A DNA stretch of 64,000 bases from assembly GCA_022828595.1 (NCBI GenBank), contig JAKGHH010000002.1, positions 72,822,383-72,886,382 on the forward strand, in the 5' to 3' direction. The translations under genes were made by a program, and so were the position numbers. Source of the stretch: Nelumbo lutea (Eukaryota; Streptophyta; Magnoliopsida; Proteales; Nelumbonaceae). The notes beneath the pieces are model-generated. The model searched no databases. It was not told where the DNA came from and saw nothing but the letters and a program-made list of their open reading frames with translations. Shown piece after piece: positions 34,024 through 46,088 of this stretch; position 1 is the first letter of the stretch, and the number at the start of each line of letters is the position of its first letter.

Positions 34024-35620
34024 TATGTAATTAGGGGCGGCAATTGGACGGGTTTGGGTGGGTTGGGTTTGGGTTGAGCTTCAACCCAACCCATTTGACC
34101 CGTCAATCCATTAATGACCCATTTATGAAAAATTAAATGGGTTGGGTTCAACCCAAACTCACCATAACCCAACCCAACCCACCCATCCAGTAAATTTTTC
34201 ATTCAATAAATGAGACACAGAAATTCTAGAAGATGCAAAAAATAACATAAACTACAGAAAAAATAAATATTGTAAAAATTTATAAAATAACCCAAAAATG
34301 AAGAAAATAACATAGTTTACGAAAAAATCAGAAAATGAAGAAAAATTATATAAATTACAAAAAAAATAAAGAAATACATGGAAAAACATAAAATACAAAA
34401 ATAACCTAGAAAATGAAGAAAAATAACATAAATTACAAAAAGAAACAAAGAAATACACGAAAAAATAACATAAATTATGAAAAAACCCAGAAATTGAAGA
34501 AAATAACATAAATTACAAAAAAAACAACAAAGAAATACACGAAAAATAACATAAATTATAAAAAACCAAAGAAATACACCAAAAAATAACATAAATTACA
34601 AAATTAACCCAAAATTAACATAAATTACATAAAATCCAAAAAATGAACAGGAAATTTCACCTCCACTTCAATGTCCAAACCCCTCCAGCTTGTTTCCAGA
34701 TTTAAGAGTTCGGAATAATCCTCTTGGGATTAAAAGAAGATTTTAAAATTTAAGTAGGAAAACCTCAACTAAAAAGGCCAAATGTGAAAAACCAACTGAA
34801 GCACAAAAGGAAGCCTAGAGAAATCCTTATTTCAGCAAAATATGTAGAAGTGAAGAATGAATTTTTGTCCAGAAAAAATATCAAAACAAAATGTAGAGAA
34901 AGAAAAACAAGTAGAAAAGGAATGAAATTGAATTTCATTATAATACATTATATATAATATATTAATATATAAATATATAGCATATTATATATTAACTGTT
35001 ATATATCGTATATTATATATTACATATTATATAATAAATTTCAGTTCATTTATTTTTTTTCTTAACCGAATTTCTAACTTTGAAAACCAAAACTGAAAAT
35101 CAAAATTCCTAAAAACCGAAGTAACCGAACCAAATTACACAAAAATTGAACCAAAATCGAAATTTTCGATTCGGTATTTTGGTTTTAACCGAATAATACT
35201 CACCCCTGTATATAAGTGATAAATAAACAGTTGCAACGAGTTTGAGAGTTACGAATGGCTTACTAGTAGTTTCCCCACCAGTATCAGATTTCTAAACTTT
35301 AAGAAACAACTCTATCATCATAAGAATTTCAGAGTTGTGAATGGCTTACTTGTACTTGATCCAAACTTCACCGACAGATTAGTAGAACCTCCGTCTTCCG
35401 CAACTTAAGGCAACGACACTGATACTGTTCACATCACTATAAGAATCAACGATGCACTCTAATGTCGACTTCATCGCTACAAAGAAATGTCGGTCTTGGC
35501 ACAAGAGAGAGAGAATTGTGGAAAACAGAAGTAAAGATTTTTCCAACCCAACCTGCTAATAAATGGGTGGTTGGGCGGGTTGAGCGGGTTGGGTTGTAAA
35601 TTGCCACCCCTATATGTAAT
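34024..35620. mobile_element. 1.6-kb hAT-type non-autonomous element
   Basis: The element 34032-35612 begins TAGGGGCGGCAATTGGACGG and ends in the inverted form GTAAATTGCCACCCCTA. It is flanked by a perfect 8-bp duplication TATGTAAT (34024-34031 and 35613-35620). The first 170 bp are rich in gggttggg blocks and the last 60 bp carry the inverted form. The interior holds a minisatellite (34234-34650), an AT-rich core (34930-35040) and an inner cacccctg end at about 35205 that may mark a nested element. No transposase frame is seen. Confidence 0.9.
34234..34650. repeat. Minisatellite with ataacataaatta core
   Basis: The core ataacataaatta, or a one-base variant, recurs at least eight times, spaced 20-70 bp, alternating with agaaatacacgaaaaa. 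Plus-strand composition is strongly A-rich, so long phenylalanine-rich frames on minus are artefacts of the repeat. Confidence 0.75.
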
Positions 35621-36219
35621 TAATTATGTATATGTGCGGGCATCAATTCATTCATGAATGCTTATATGGCTTAGAACACCTAGACAAAGCTTATGATGCA
35701 TCTAGAATAGAGAGGCATGCATTTAAGAACTCTACAAATCTTTTGAGAGTGTGAGGCTTTATAGATAATATTCAAAATATCACAATTAAGAAGTCTCTTG
35801 TAATTTTTGGTATAACTATTGGTCACAATAAATGGAACCATATGATGACCATTAGGTTCCAACATTCAAAGATTACCATTAGTTACTACTTTAGGAGAAC
35901 ATATAAGGCCATATATAGACTTGAAAGAAAATTGATTTGTAGGTGCATCCTCACATCAGCCGCTTAGAGAAATATTTTTAACTATTTTTTTAATGTGTTA
36001 TATATATGCATTGACATTATGTATGTCTAAGTAAGATTGTATTTGTGCAATTGATGATACCCATATAAGTGCATGGGTTTCCACCTGAAAGAGAAAATAC
36101 CATATAGAGGAAAGAAGTCACGATGTGTTCATTTGATATATATGATATATAGTTTACTTTTGTTTACGTGGGATGGGAATGATTTGTACATGAGTTTAGG
36201 GTACTTATAGAAGTTGTGT
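35621..36219. other. Non-coding spacer
   Basis: No recognisable gene. It ends at the broken border of gypsy element 3; no LTR is present here, although a 3' LTR would be expected. Confidence 0.5.
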
Positions 36220-37171
36220 CCCATTCTCTGGCTAGAGCTAATCCAGCTATCAATGCCTCATATTCTACTTCATTGTTGGATGTCTCGAACTCGAAGCGTA
36301 GCGCGTACTCCAATTTTATGCCGCTTGGGCCGTGCTGAACTATTATGGCATCGCTGCCCTGTTGGTTCGAGGAGCCATCTACGTGAAGGATCCAAGGCTC
36401 CTCATCCCAACTCACGGTTGGCCGAGCTAGGAGAGGTGTCACACTGGCTACTACTTCACAGGGTTCAGACTCGACCGATCCGGGAGCTTCAGGCTCACTC
36501 GAGGTGGAAGCCTCGCGCTCAACCAGACTGGGAACTTTAGAGCTGAATGTGCATTCGGCTATGAAATCTGCTAAGGCTTGAGCCCTAATGGAAGTTCGTG
36601 GCTTGTACTGGAGGTCGTACTCACTGAGCTCAATGGCCCACTTCGTCAACCGACCAGAGACCTCGGGCTTAAGCAAGACTTGCCTCAGAGGTTTGTCGGT
36701 AAGGACGATAACAGTATGAGCTTGGAAGTACGGGCGGAGCTTCTGAGTTGCAATTATCAATGCGTATGCTAGCTTCTCAATCTCTGGGTATATTGTTTCT
36801 GCTCCCTGCAATACTTTACTAACATAATAGATGGGTCGTTGGACCCGATCTACTTCCTTTATTAGTACCGAACTGGCCACTTCGTCGCTTGCCGAGAGGT
36901 ACAGTTCTAAAATGTCACCCTCCTCGGGCTGATAGTCTCGGGTCCATTCGAACCCTTTGCTCTTATTTTCCTTAAAGAATGGAAAACAGCGGTCCGCCGA
37001 TTTGGACATGAAGCGGCTCAAGGCGGCTATGCGGCCATTCAACCTCTGAACCTCCTTCAACTTACGGGGTGATCTCATGTCTAAGATGGCCTTAACCTTA
37101 TCTGGGTTGGCTTCAATGCCGTGCCAGTTAACGATGTATCCCAAGAATTTACATGAGGTCACACCGAACAC
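36220..37171 (-). pseudogene. RT thumb and RNase H domains of element 3
   Basis: The frame covers the RT thumb (YIVNWHGIEANPDKVKAIL), connection and RT-linked RNase H (LELYLSASDEVASSVLIK, LRPYFQAHTVIVLTDKPL). The second RNase H then begins (HVDGSSNQQGS, NNEVEYEALIAGLALARE). Compared with element 1 about 20 residues are missing between FEWTRDYQ and PEEGDILEL, an internal deletion. The frame leaves homology at about 36220 and runs about 18 residues into unrelated flanking sequence. Confidence 0.85.
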
Positions 37172-37815
37172 AACTTGTTCGGATTTAATCTCATGTTAAA
37201 CTTACGCAAAATTTCAAAAATAGAATGCAAGCCTTTTATTAATTCATGTGAGAATTGAGTTTTGACGACCATGTCGTCTACATAGCATTCTACTTTTCTT
37301 CCGATTAACGACGCAAACAATTTATTTACAAGTCTCTGAAAGGTTGCCCTTGCGTTTTTCAACCCGAAGGGCATAACCTTGTAACAGTAGAGGCTGAACT
37401 CTGTGATGAAGGCAATCTTTTCTTCGTCTGCCAAGTCCATATTGGTCTGGTTATAGCCCGAATAGGCATCCAAGAAACTGAGCAACTCATGCCCTGAGGT
37501 CGCGTCCACCAAACGGTCGATTCTAGGGATCGGGAAGCAATCTTTCGGGCAAGCCCGGTTTAGGTCGGTGTAGTCGACGCACATGCGCCACTTGCCGTTG
37601 GCCTTCCTTACTAGGACGGGGTTGGCTACCCAGCTTGGGTATTGGACTTCTCTTATGAAGTCCACTGCGAGGAGCTTCTCGATTTCCTCGTCGACCGCTT
37701 TCCACCATTTCGGGGCTAGGTTGCGTTTCTTCTATCTAACGGGCCTAACTATAGGATCAGTGTTCAGCTTGTGAGTTAAGAGTCCAGGGTCTATACCGGG
37801 CATTTCTGCTGCGGA
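37159..37815 (-). pseudogene. Reverse transcriptase palm of element 3
   Basis: Contains KANGKWRMCVDYTDLNRACP, FLDAYSGYNQ (first catalytic Asp), MPFGLKNARATFQRLVNKLF, and CYVDDMVVKT with the catalytic Asp pair. Sequence before 37665 (from about 37815) also matches but has a stop near 37735. A frame change at about 37165 separates it from the thumb. The palm itself appears intact. Confidence 0.85.
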
Positions 37816-37875
37816 CCATGCAAAAATATCTAAATTTTGAAGTAAAAAACTTACCAGTTCGGATCATAGGGGCTC

Positions 37876-38438
37876 CTAGACGGAAGCGCCGATATGAAGT
37901 GTCTGAGCTGGGTTTGCTGTTGAGGTCGGGACTGCGACCGTTTCTTCTGTGGGCACGACTTGCTCTTCACCTTGCTCTGTGGGTCGTTCCAGTTCGAGGT
38001 CATCGGCTACCTTGGTTTTCCATTTTAGGGCGGCAACGTAGCACTTGCGAGATTCGAGCTGGTCACCCCGCACTACTCCCACACCGAAATCTATTGAGAA
38101 CTTCATAACCAAGTGGTAAGTGGAGACCACCGCCCGTAGGACATGGATGATCAGTCGACCTACTATGGCATTGTAGGGAGAGGGGGTCGCTACCACCAGG
38201 AAGTTATGTTCGAATCTTACCACACAAGACCATGTGCCGATCTCTACAGGTACTGTTATTTTCCCAAGGGGCGGACTTCCTCTCTGCAGAAGCCCACTAA
38301 AGGGGTGTTCGTAGGCTTCAGATCGCTTCTCTGCAACTGAAGCTGGTCAAATGCAGCTTTGAAGAGGATGTCGGATGAACTACCTGAGTCCACGAGTACG
38401 TGCTTGACCTCAAAGTCATTGATCCTTAGCTTTATCAC
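37876..38438 (-). pseudogene. Aspartic protease of element 3
   Basis: 38438-38256 carries HVLVDSGSSSDILFKAAFDQL, a retropepsin motif with Ser after the catalytic Asp (DSG variant). 38223-37876 continues in another frame with YNAIVGRLIIHVLRAVVSTYH. The two parts are separated by a frameshift near 38230-38256. DSG is used by many active retropepsins, so this residue alone is not a defect. Confidence 0.8.
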
Positions 38439-38449
38439 GAGTTCATCAT

Positions 38450-40462
38450 CATGGGGGTAGTGAACCCCTCGCGCATCGTCTTCTGTGAAGAAATTTGGAT
38501 CTCCTGTCTTCAGCCGCTTTGGGGGGTTCTACTCTTCCCGGGCAGCCTCACGAACTAACGTCCAAGCTGCTGTTGAGGTGCAACCCGCAACGACCGAACC
38601 TCCCACTATCATGTGGATGTCTACGGTTGTTCGGCCGGCCTACTGTTGGACTCCAAAGCATCTCTACCGTGCTCCCCTTGCCGACCTGTTCTATTACTAT
38701 TATTATTATTGTTATTATTATTTTGTACAAAGTTTCTCAAATATCCGCGACGGATGAGCTCCTCTATCTCATCGCGGAGGTTTATACAACTCTCGGTACA
38801 GTGACCGTGGTCTTTGTAAAAACTGCAATACAAACTCTTATTTCTTTCATTGGGATTCCCCCTCAGATGGGGTGGCCACTTCACGTATGGGGCGTCCTTG
38901 ATTGCCATCAGGATTTCGGCCCACTTCGCGTTCAGTAGGATGTAGTCAGCTCGGTCCGGTGCAGGAGCTCGGAACAATTGACCCGGCTTTGCACCCCGAA
39001 TTGTTTCCTTTTTTCTTCTGGTGTCCCCTTGACTGGAAGGCTCTTCTCTTTTTCTTTTTTCGGGTGCATCCTCACCCTTCTGGTTGATCTCCTCTTCGGT
39101 GGCTATGAACTTATCCGCAAGTTTCAGAAACTCGGTTATGGTCGCGGGTTGGTTGACGACCATGTGCCACTTGAACTCTTTGTGCTTCACACCATTCTTG
39201 GCTGCTGTAAGGCGTACCGCGGGATCCAGACGCGGTATCTTCATACAAGCTTCATTAAACCGCTTGATATAACTCCTGATGGACTCTCCCTCCATTTTGT
39301 GCTATGTTGAAGATGCTTTCTTTAGTTCACGGGCACCGCTTGCTAGTGACAAAGTGGGATGTGAAAGTTTGCACAAACTGCGCCCAACTTCTTATTGACC
39401 CGGGCGCCAAGTTTCAGTACCACGTGCGGGCTGCTCCCCTAAAAGTAGTGGAGAAGGCCACGTACATGCACGACTCACTGGCTCGCGCTATGTGCATCTA
39501 TGACTAAAAGGTGTCTACATGATCATTCGGGTCAAACGACCCGTCATACTTATCAAGAGGGGGGAGCTTGAAATCCTTGGGCATTAGGACTACCAGGAGT
39601 TCGGAAGATAGGGGGACGAAACTAAGAGAAGGGGAGCTTTGGCTTCGGCCGAGCCTACCTCTTCTTTGCCCATGAGCTCGGGCAAGTCGTAGGTGACAGA
39701 TCGGCGAGCTCGGCACGACTCACTGCTCACTTTTGCATTATCCAGAACAGTTTGCGTCGGGGGTAGCCCGATCCGCTGGTGATGGCTACGAACAAAAGGG
39801 GCCTGCCTGGAGTCTGCTGCTAGGATTTCAAACTGATTCCCAAGGATTGGGGTTTCAAGCTTCGACTGTCGGGGTGACATTGATCGGCCGGGCTGGGGTC
39901 CTCCCGACCTGTCCGCCCGCGGCGAGATCGGGGTAGCCGGTCTCTCCCGTCTGCCGTGGGGGGAGGCTTGTTTTTTTGGGAGATTTTGGGGGGCCTCTCC
40001 TCGGTCGGAGTGCTCGCTCTGGCGGTGAGACTTGGCTTGCTGCGAGACCTGGTGCTGAGGCTGGAGCTGAGGCTGTTAAAGCTGAGGTTGGGGCAGCTAA
40101 GGGAATTGCTATTGATATTGGTACTGGGAGACTTGGTGCAGCACATGCTGTTGATAGAGCTGGAACTATTGGAACTATTGCATTCGGGCCCGCATGGCCC
40201 TCATGCACTGCAGTAGGTCCTCCAGTTGGTTCGGGCTGGCCGCTGGGGGCATGACCAGAGGTTCGGTGAATGTTGTTCCGACTGTAGCAGGAAGTGAGGC
40301 AACGACAGGTGCCATTTTGAGAGGCACGCTTAAGCTGGGGATTTCGTCCGCTGAGAGGGGGACGGTGAACTGTCTGATACAGACAGTAGGAAGTTGGGGT
40401 TGTTCCTTGGAGTTCTCCATCTCCGTGCCTCGTCTGACGTTGCTAGAGGAAGCCATGAGCAT
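38450..40462 (-). pseudogene. Gag of element 3
   Basis: Starts at an ATG near 40462 or 40456 (MASSSNVRRGTEMENSKEQ). The N-terminal third is proline-, serine- and asparagine-rich. The core retrotransposon-gag domain is split over 39716-39504 (LPPLDKYDGSFDPNDHVDTF) and 39295-38621 (SIRSYIKRFNEACMKIPRLD). A zinc-knuckle-like CSFYKDHGHCTESC lies at about 38830-38780. An asparagine run follows, encoded by the ATT/TTA repeat at 38690-38721. Frames change at least twice. Confidence 0.8.
38690..38721. repeat. Trinucleotide (TTA)n run in Gag
   Basis: ttattattattattgttattattatt encodes eight or more consecutive Asn residues on the minus strand, just after the Gag zinc knuckle. It is a slippage-type expansion inside coding sequence. 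Confidence 0.85.
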
Positions 40463-40525
40463 TGGATTGTTTCAAGGAAGAAGAAGGAACTGAAAAAGTT
40501 TAGAGAGAAAGGCTTTTTGAAGCAT

Positions 40526-40543
40526 TTCCCACAGACGACGCCA
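40526..40543 (-). other. Primer-binding site of element 3
   Basis: TGGCGTCGTCTGTGGGAA on minus starts 3 bp inside the 5' LTR. It is identical to the block in element 2, though the LTRs differ. Confidence 0.72.
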
Positions 40544-40545
40544 AA

Positions 40546-41387
40546 TGATGTAACAAAATCTGGTCACTCCTAGATGGCGCTCGAGTGGCTCCTGAGAGGT
40601 ACCTGAAACTAGAGGAGAGAGGAAGAACTCCCGGGGGGTTTCCCAGTTGGAACGCTCTGATGCTTAAATTAGTATTGTGTGCAAGAAGCTGAAGGAAAAT
40701 GAAAGCTAAGAGTGCAGGTTGCGCTAGTGATTCAAGATACCTTGTTCCTTGAGAATAAGCCCCTTATAACTGAATTTCGTTGCTTCAGGTCCTCTGACCT
40801 CTGATAGGGCAAGTATAACCGCCACTGTCAGTTTGCCACAACCGTTATAGGCAAGGCTGCGGTGGCACGCGCGGGGCCGTCGTGCAAGGTACGTGTCTGT
40901 CAGGTGTGGGACGCCTTCCTAAAGGTGGCAGGCGCGACGAGGGGACATCCCTGCAATTCGCAGGTTTGTCAGGTACGGAGGTCGGGCAGGAAGCCCTCCT
41001 ATGGTATACCGAGCTGGTCTCCTGCGAATTGCCTTGAGCTGGGCTGTCCCTTAAGTGACGGAATGCCTGCAGCCGGTTATGCCAAGCTAGCTGACCCGAG
41101 GTCTTTGTGCCTCGGGACGTCCAAAGAAGAATCAGTGCGTTCTCGCTTGGGAGTGGCCCGAGGTCCATTGGGAGAGCTCAGGTCTCAAAAGGGGTCAGGG
41201 TGCCCCCCGAAGTCCCTTGACCCCGGGGAGGAGGTGCGGGCGAGGCGACTTTCGGTGAGTAGTTTACCTGCCGAGTTGCCGTGCTGAACTCGGTGGGACT
41301 TCCCCACTGAGCTGTGCTCTTGTCCGTTGTGCTGTCATGCTGAGTCACTATTTGAGCTAGGAGGTCGGGCCAAATCACCCTCCATCA
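40546..41387 (-). repeat. 5' LTR of element 3
   Basis: 842 bp, TGATG...CATCA in + orientation (perfect 5-bp inverted ends). On minus it starts TGATGGAGGGTGATTTGGCC, sharing GGGTGATTTGGC with the LTR of element 1. A minus-strand TATA-like TATAAGGGG is at 40768-40760. There is no partner LTR in the window because the other end is deleted. Confidence 0.8.
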
Positions 41388-42040
41388 CTTATAATTCACA
41401 TTTGAATTTGACTTTGACTTTATAGTGGGTCCCACATGAACTCTTCCATTATGCTAATGGATTTGCAAACATGAAACCTAAATATTAAGACTCATGTACA
41501 TATTTAAGAGTATGAGATAGGGTCCAAATACAAGGACCCCATTGAGGCCCACGAGCAAATTTGAGTTTATGGGGGGTAGACCTAGAAGCTCATGCAAATT
41601 TTAATGTCTAGAGCTTGTATGGATTATACACTTCGTTACCAACACATGGACCATTATGTAACCAGAACCCATACTCATTTACGTAAAGCAGATATTGGCC
41701 TGTTGTGGATGCAATATATTCTGCATCACTCTCTTAATATAGGTTGCTTCAATGACTTTAATATATGTTTAAATCATAGTTGTGATACCATTTTAGAGAT
41801 ATGGGTAAACACGTATTCAATATGGATTACTAGTGGGGAACCAAGAGCTAAGATTTTAAACTTGAAAGAAACTATTTGTACTAGACTTGTAAATTTACAT
41901 GTATCCTACTAACCTAGTACATATGTACAAAGAAAATGTACATTCTAGGACATGCACTAATAAAATCAAGTTAGAGATTGATTCATAAAAGGATTTTTGT
42001 GCCACTGTTATTACTTGTATCTCTCATATGCAAAGTTCTT
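41388..42040. other. Non-coding spacer
   Basis: AT-rich. An open frame at 41592-41912 has no recognisable domain and no paralogue here, so it is not called as a gene. Confidence 0.45.
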
Positions 42041-42043
42041 TTA

Positions 42044-42141
42044 GGTTGTGTTTGGTTTGAAGGAAAAGGTAAGGGAAGGTAGGGAAATCTATACAAACCT
42101 GTATAGGTTTCCCTACCTTTCCCTTCAAACCAAACCCAACC
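42044..42141. mobile_element. 98-bp hairpin MITE, family D copy 2
   Basis: Nearly perfect inverted repeat from ggttgtgtttggtttgaagg to ccttcaaaccaaacccaacc, with aggtagggaaa and tttccctacct in the inner stem. Left flank TTA, right flank TCA. It is better preserved as a hairpin than the copy at 30044-30137. Confidence 0.78.
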
Positions 42142-43523
42142 TCAGTTATTACACCTGAGGAGTTTCATGGCTAGTTGTAGGATCATGATCAGTTAGTTAC
42201 TTTGATATGCCATGAAAATGGTTGTTGAAGATCTATAGCAATGAAACTCTATATGTTGGGTATTTCTGAGTAATTTTATGGTTTTAAGAATGTTCAATAA
42301 GGAATTTGCACCCTCAATCAAAAGAAAGTCTTATTACCAAGAAGTAATTCAGGATTTTGGTCAAGAATCCTAGGGATTTTGGTCAAGAATCCTAGCTGGA
42401 CTAGGACTTTGGCAAAGAAGTCCTACTAAGGTTAGGACTCCTATATATAAGTCTATTGATGACACTAGGATGAGTATGGAAGGATCCTAGTTGAATTGGA
42501 ACCCTTATTGTCTTGATTGCCTTGAAAGAATTTTAAAGTAAAAACTGAGTTTCAAGTAATTTTTCAATTAGAGCAGAACTCTTGTTCAAATTCCATTTGA
42601 TGGTGATAGGTAGAGATAGTGACTCTTTATATGGTGATAGATAAAAGAACTCCTAGTAATTTCGCAATTTTATGTTGCATGTTAGGGGCCAATGTGATAA
42701 TTCCTAAAACTTAAGGTTGGACCTCTTTACAGTTTGAGGAAAATTTTCTAATCCTAATCATAAATTAGAGAAAGGTTAAAAGATTTATATCCAAAAACCC
42801 TAATAAGATCTCACACCCTCTTAGAACTCTGCTTCTCTTAATATATAAGATATTTAGAGAGCTTAGAATGAATGGTATGATCAACCTTAGAGGAGAAATC
42901 AAACCAATGCTTCTAGAATCGAGTGTCGAAAGGTCACAAGTAAAGAGAGTAGTGTGACTTTCATTGTTGAAATTGATTTAACCAATTGGATTGACATTGT
43001 TTGTTGGATTTTCCACTAAAGAATTTTAATTTGGGCATTGAACTTAAATCTCTACATATCGAAATAATTAAAAAGAATATTCAGATACTCCATGGTAATC
43101 TCTGATTTATAATGAACTGAATTAGTTTTCTTTCTTGTAATTTCACTTTCATCTCCCCTTTTACCTATACTTAGAGAATGGTTCTCTAATCTCTAGGACC
43201 TTTGTTTAGACTCTCTAAGACATCATATAAATTCAAGATACCTATCAGAACTCATGTAATAAGAAGACTTCCTGGTGATGCAAGATTGAAGCTAAAGGGA
43301 AGGTTGCAAAAGATCAAAAAAAAAAAAAAAAAAGAAGGCTTCAAAGCATGGACAATGGAGAATCTACAATCATCTTTAGGTAGCTCCTAATTTCAATTAA
43401 TTAGTTGGTCTTGATCTCATTGAAGTGATTTCATTGGGTAGTTCATTAGCATTTAGGCTAATATTAGTAGACAAGTTATGCATATAGAAGGATGGTAGTA
43501 ATTGAGAATGCTAGATTAAGAAT
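42142..43523. other. Spacer with a short tandem and poly-A
   Basis: No gene. gattttggtcaagaatccta occurs twice in tandem at about 42354-42395. A poly-A run lies at about 43316-43333. ctatatataag (about 42451) could be a TATA box of a decayed LTR, but no LTR border was seen. Confidence 0.35.
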
Positions 43524-43694
43524 GGGGGCGGGCCATGGCTAAGGGTTGGGATGCTCCATAATGACTTATGTGACCAGGGTTCAATTCTTGAAAACAACCT
43601 CTTTGTATGTGTACTGGTAAGGCTGTATACATCTATCCCTCCCCAAACCCTACATTGGTTGGGATCCTTGTGCATTGAGTTGCCCTTTTGTTGT
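43524..43694 (+). mobile_element. Au-type SINE
   Basis: A tRNA-derived head carries an A-box-like TGGCTAAGGGTTGGG (43536-43550) and a B box GGTTCAATTC (43578-43587). The body ggtaaggctgtatacatct, ccctccccaaaccctacatt, and the end ccttgtgcattgagttgccc match the plan of Au SINEs, ending in a T-rich tail. Such elements are transcribed by RNA polymerase III and moved by LINE enzymes. Confidence 0.75.
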
Positions 43695-45229
43695 TACTTC
43701 AGTGTAGTCAAATTGATTAGAATTTTTGCATATTTTACTTAGTATCCATAGATCAGTATTCTAGTCCATATATTTTTGTCTTCCAATTCATTTTAGCATA
43801 TTACCCTTTTTATGAAATTCATTTAACTTTTAAAGTAAGTTGATAAATAGCTAATAGTTAGTGTTTTTTAAGAAGCAATTAGTTTTTAGGGTGTATTGTT
43901 CTAATTAATTTCTCCTTAAAATTTATAATAGTTAAATACTTTTTTCAATCATTTTATTCTTAAATCTACATTCATTTAGGCTTAGTAGATAAATCACAAT
44001 AATTAGAGTTAGTTTCCTTTGCTTGTTTTATGCTAAGAACTCTAATTTTTAGATAGGATCATTCTTGTCAAATTCAATTTCCACTTTAGATCACATGTTT
44101 GTTAGAGCCACTTTTTATATTGTCTCATTATTTTCAGAATTGATTAATTCACCAATGGATTCTTTTTCTCTCTTTGGTTTATTGTTTTGATTGCTTGTTT
44201 ACATTTTAACATGTGCAGTTATTTTCTAAATAAAAAAAAACTAGAACTATTTTAATTGTTATTTTGAGAATTCATCTTTTTTTTTTCTTAACTCCAAACA
44301 GGCCTAGTGGAGGGGTGGCCACGGTAAAATTTTATTGATTTTCAACAAAAAACCTAGGAGGGGTTGAGTATGCCAGTACCACAATTTCTAAGGGAGGGAG
44401 TTGAGAATTCAACTAAGTAGAGGCTGGTTTCATATGAGGCATGTATGGGGTGCTAATAGCTTTTCACAACATACCTTAACCCCTTGACTAAAATTCCATG
44501 ATTTACATTGGGTGAGTGACCAAAAACTAGTTTTTTAGTTACACCAACTTTTCCTCAGTTATTTATTATTTTGTAAAAAATTAGGTGATTATTATATATA
44601 TCTTATTTATTACTTATATATAACAAAAAATAATAAGAAAGTAGATCTGGGTTTTGAACACAACCCACCCTACCTTTGAATGCAGGGAGGGTAGGGCTGT
44701 GTAGGGTTTTGTATTTTCATGTATGAAAAGGGTCTGAATTCTCGAAATCCAACTTGTTACAGGTTTTTGAGGCGGATATAGGTTGGGAGATTTAAGAAGA
44801 TAGGTAGGTCTAGAATTACAAAACCTTTCCTAAACTTATCTATGGAAGAAGAGGAAGAAGGAAGAAGGTGGTTTGTCGAGAGGTTAGGGCTTATCAATCC
44901 CATGATATTATAATTTATTGTGATTTTACCATAATACCCCCATTTACACGTGAATGAGGTCGCACATGTATTCGGTTTTCTAGATCAGTGCTTGGGAACA
45001 ATGCGTTTCGATGTTCTGTGTTCTTCAGAAATGACAAAAACTTAATTTGGCCCAAGGTATACAGCTTTCCCATTTAACTTAATAATAGTCATTTGTACTC
45101 CCATGAATTCATTTTGCATTAAATCCACGAGATTTAGCCACACGACTCCTGGATATATCCATTATGCTTTCAAATAGTCCCGACAGATTTAGTAGAAATT
45201 GTCACGTCAAAGAATACCACTCTTTCCAG
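43695..45229. other. Non-coding spacer
   Basis: AT-rich. A purine-rich gaagaggaagaaggaagaagg block is at about 44847. No gene or clear repeat border seen. Confidence 0.45.
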
Positions 45230-45478
45230 CCAAGGTTTTTAAAACTGAATCGGTCAGGAGTTTTGTTTTCGAGTCAAATGGTTCGATTGTTCAAACCAAA
45301 TGATCGGCCATTCTGAAAAATAATTTTAAAAAAATAAAAAATGGTGAAAATCATTAGATGATTCAATCACTCGGGTCAACGATTTATTGACCAAATCAAC
45401 ATTTTTTTTTATAAAAATCCAATTTTAAAAAAAACCAATTCCCCATTTTTTCAGTCCAGTCCAATTTTGAAAACAATT
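45230..45478. repeat. TIR repeat, family F copy 2
   Basis: The best preserved member: left end ccaaggtttttaaaactgaatcgg, right end ccagtccaattttgaaaacaattg, imperfectly inverted over about 20 bp. The centre contains tttattgaccaaatcaac shared with 32745-33003. Confidence 0.6.
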
Positions 45479-46088
45479 GTTTCAGCATACTATATACCAT
45501 TCAACACATCAACCTATCCACCAATAACACAAACCCTTTTTGTAACTGCTTTGATGCAATGTGAATTGTATCTGAGCTACGGGAAAGAAAATAAATAATT
45601 AAAATAGAGAAAGAGGGAAGTAGAGAGAAGAGAGAGAATTGTTCTCCTCTAGAGTCAGATTTATTTGTTGTTTATTAATGAGACCACTCTACCATTGTTA
45701 ATATGAAATAGCTGGAGGTAGCAATTTGTGTTATTGTGATGTCGTGTCAAGGTTGGGGTATTTGGATATATGGATCGACACGAACACGAAATGATTAATT
45801 AATCGTGTCAAATTTTCAATCACGAATGCAACTTGTCGATTATATGTATAACAAACATGTTTAATTCTATAGTAAATGGCACGCATAATTCAAATTAACA
45901 CAAAATCAATATAATTAGTTTGTTTAAATTAAACAATAAATAGATTTAAATAGTAAAACAAACAGTCAATAGTCCATTATCTAAACAAATTCATAAAAAC
46001 TATTCAATTTCAGATTATAGGAATTTTTTAGATAAGCAAGTCATTTTGAAATTGGCATGCTTATCAATCATATTAATGAACACAATAA
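45479..46088. other. Non-coding spacer
   Basis: No recognisable gene. ggatcgacacgaacacgaa near 45772 and cgtgtcaaattttcaatcacg near 45809 form an imperfect inverted pair of unknown meaning. Confidence 0.4.

Larger units (their letters stand above)
36220..41387 (-). mobile_element. Tat-type gypsy element 3, 3'-truncated
   Basis: Minus-strand element with a 5' LTR (40546-41387), primer-binding site, gag, protease, RT and RNase H. Homology stops abruptly within the second RNase H at about 36220, after IAGLALARE. Integrase, any antisense gene and the 3' LTR are absent. Sequence and LTR start relate it to element 1. Genes are interrupted by frameshifts but individual domains are better preserved than in element 2. 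Confidence 0.85.

Noticed and set aside
34252..34592. Phe- and Tyr-rich minus-strand frames resembling membrane proteins
   Set aside because: They are translations of an A-rich minisatellite inside a hAT element.
40845..41378. Open frames on both strands within the LTR of element 3
   Set aside because: They lie in a GC-rich LTR; open by composition, no recognisable product.
41592..41912. 106-codon open frame
   Set aside because: No domain, paralogue or splice context; AT-rich spacer.
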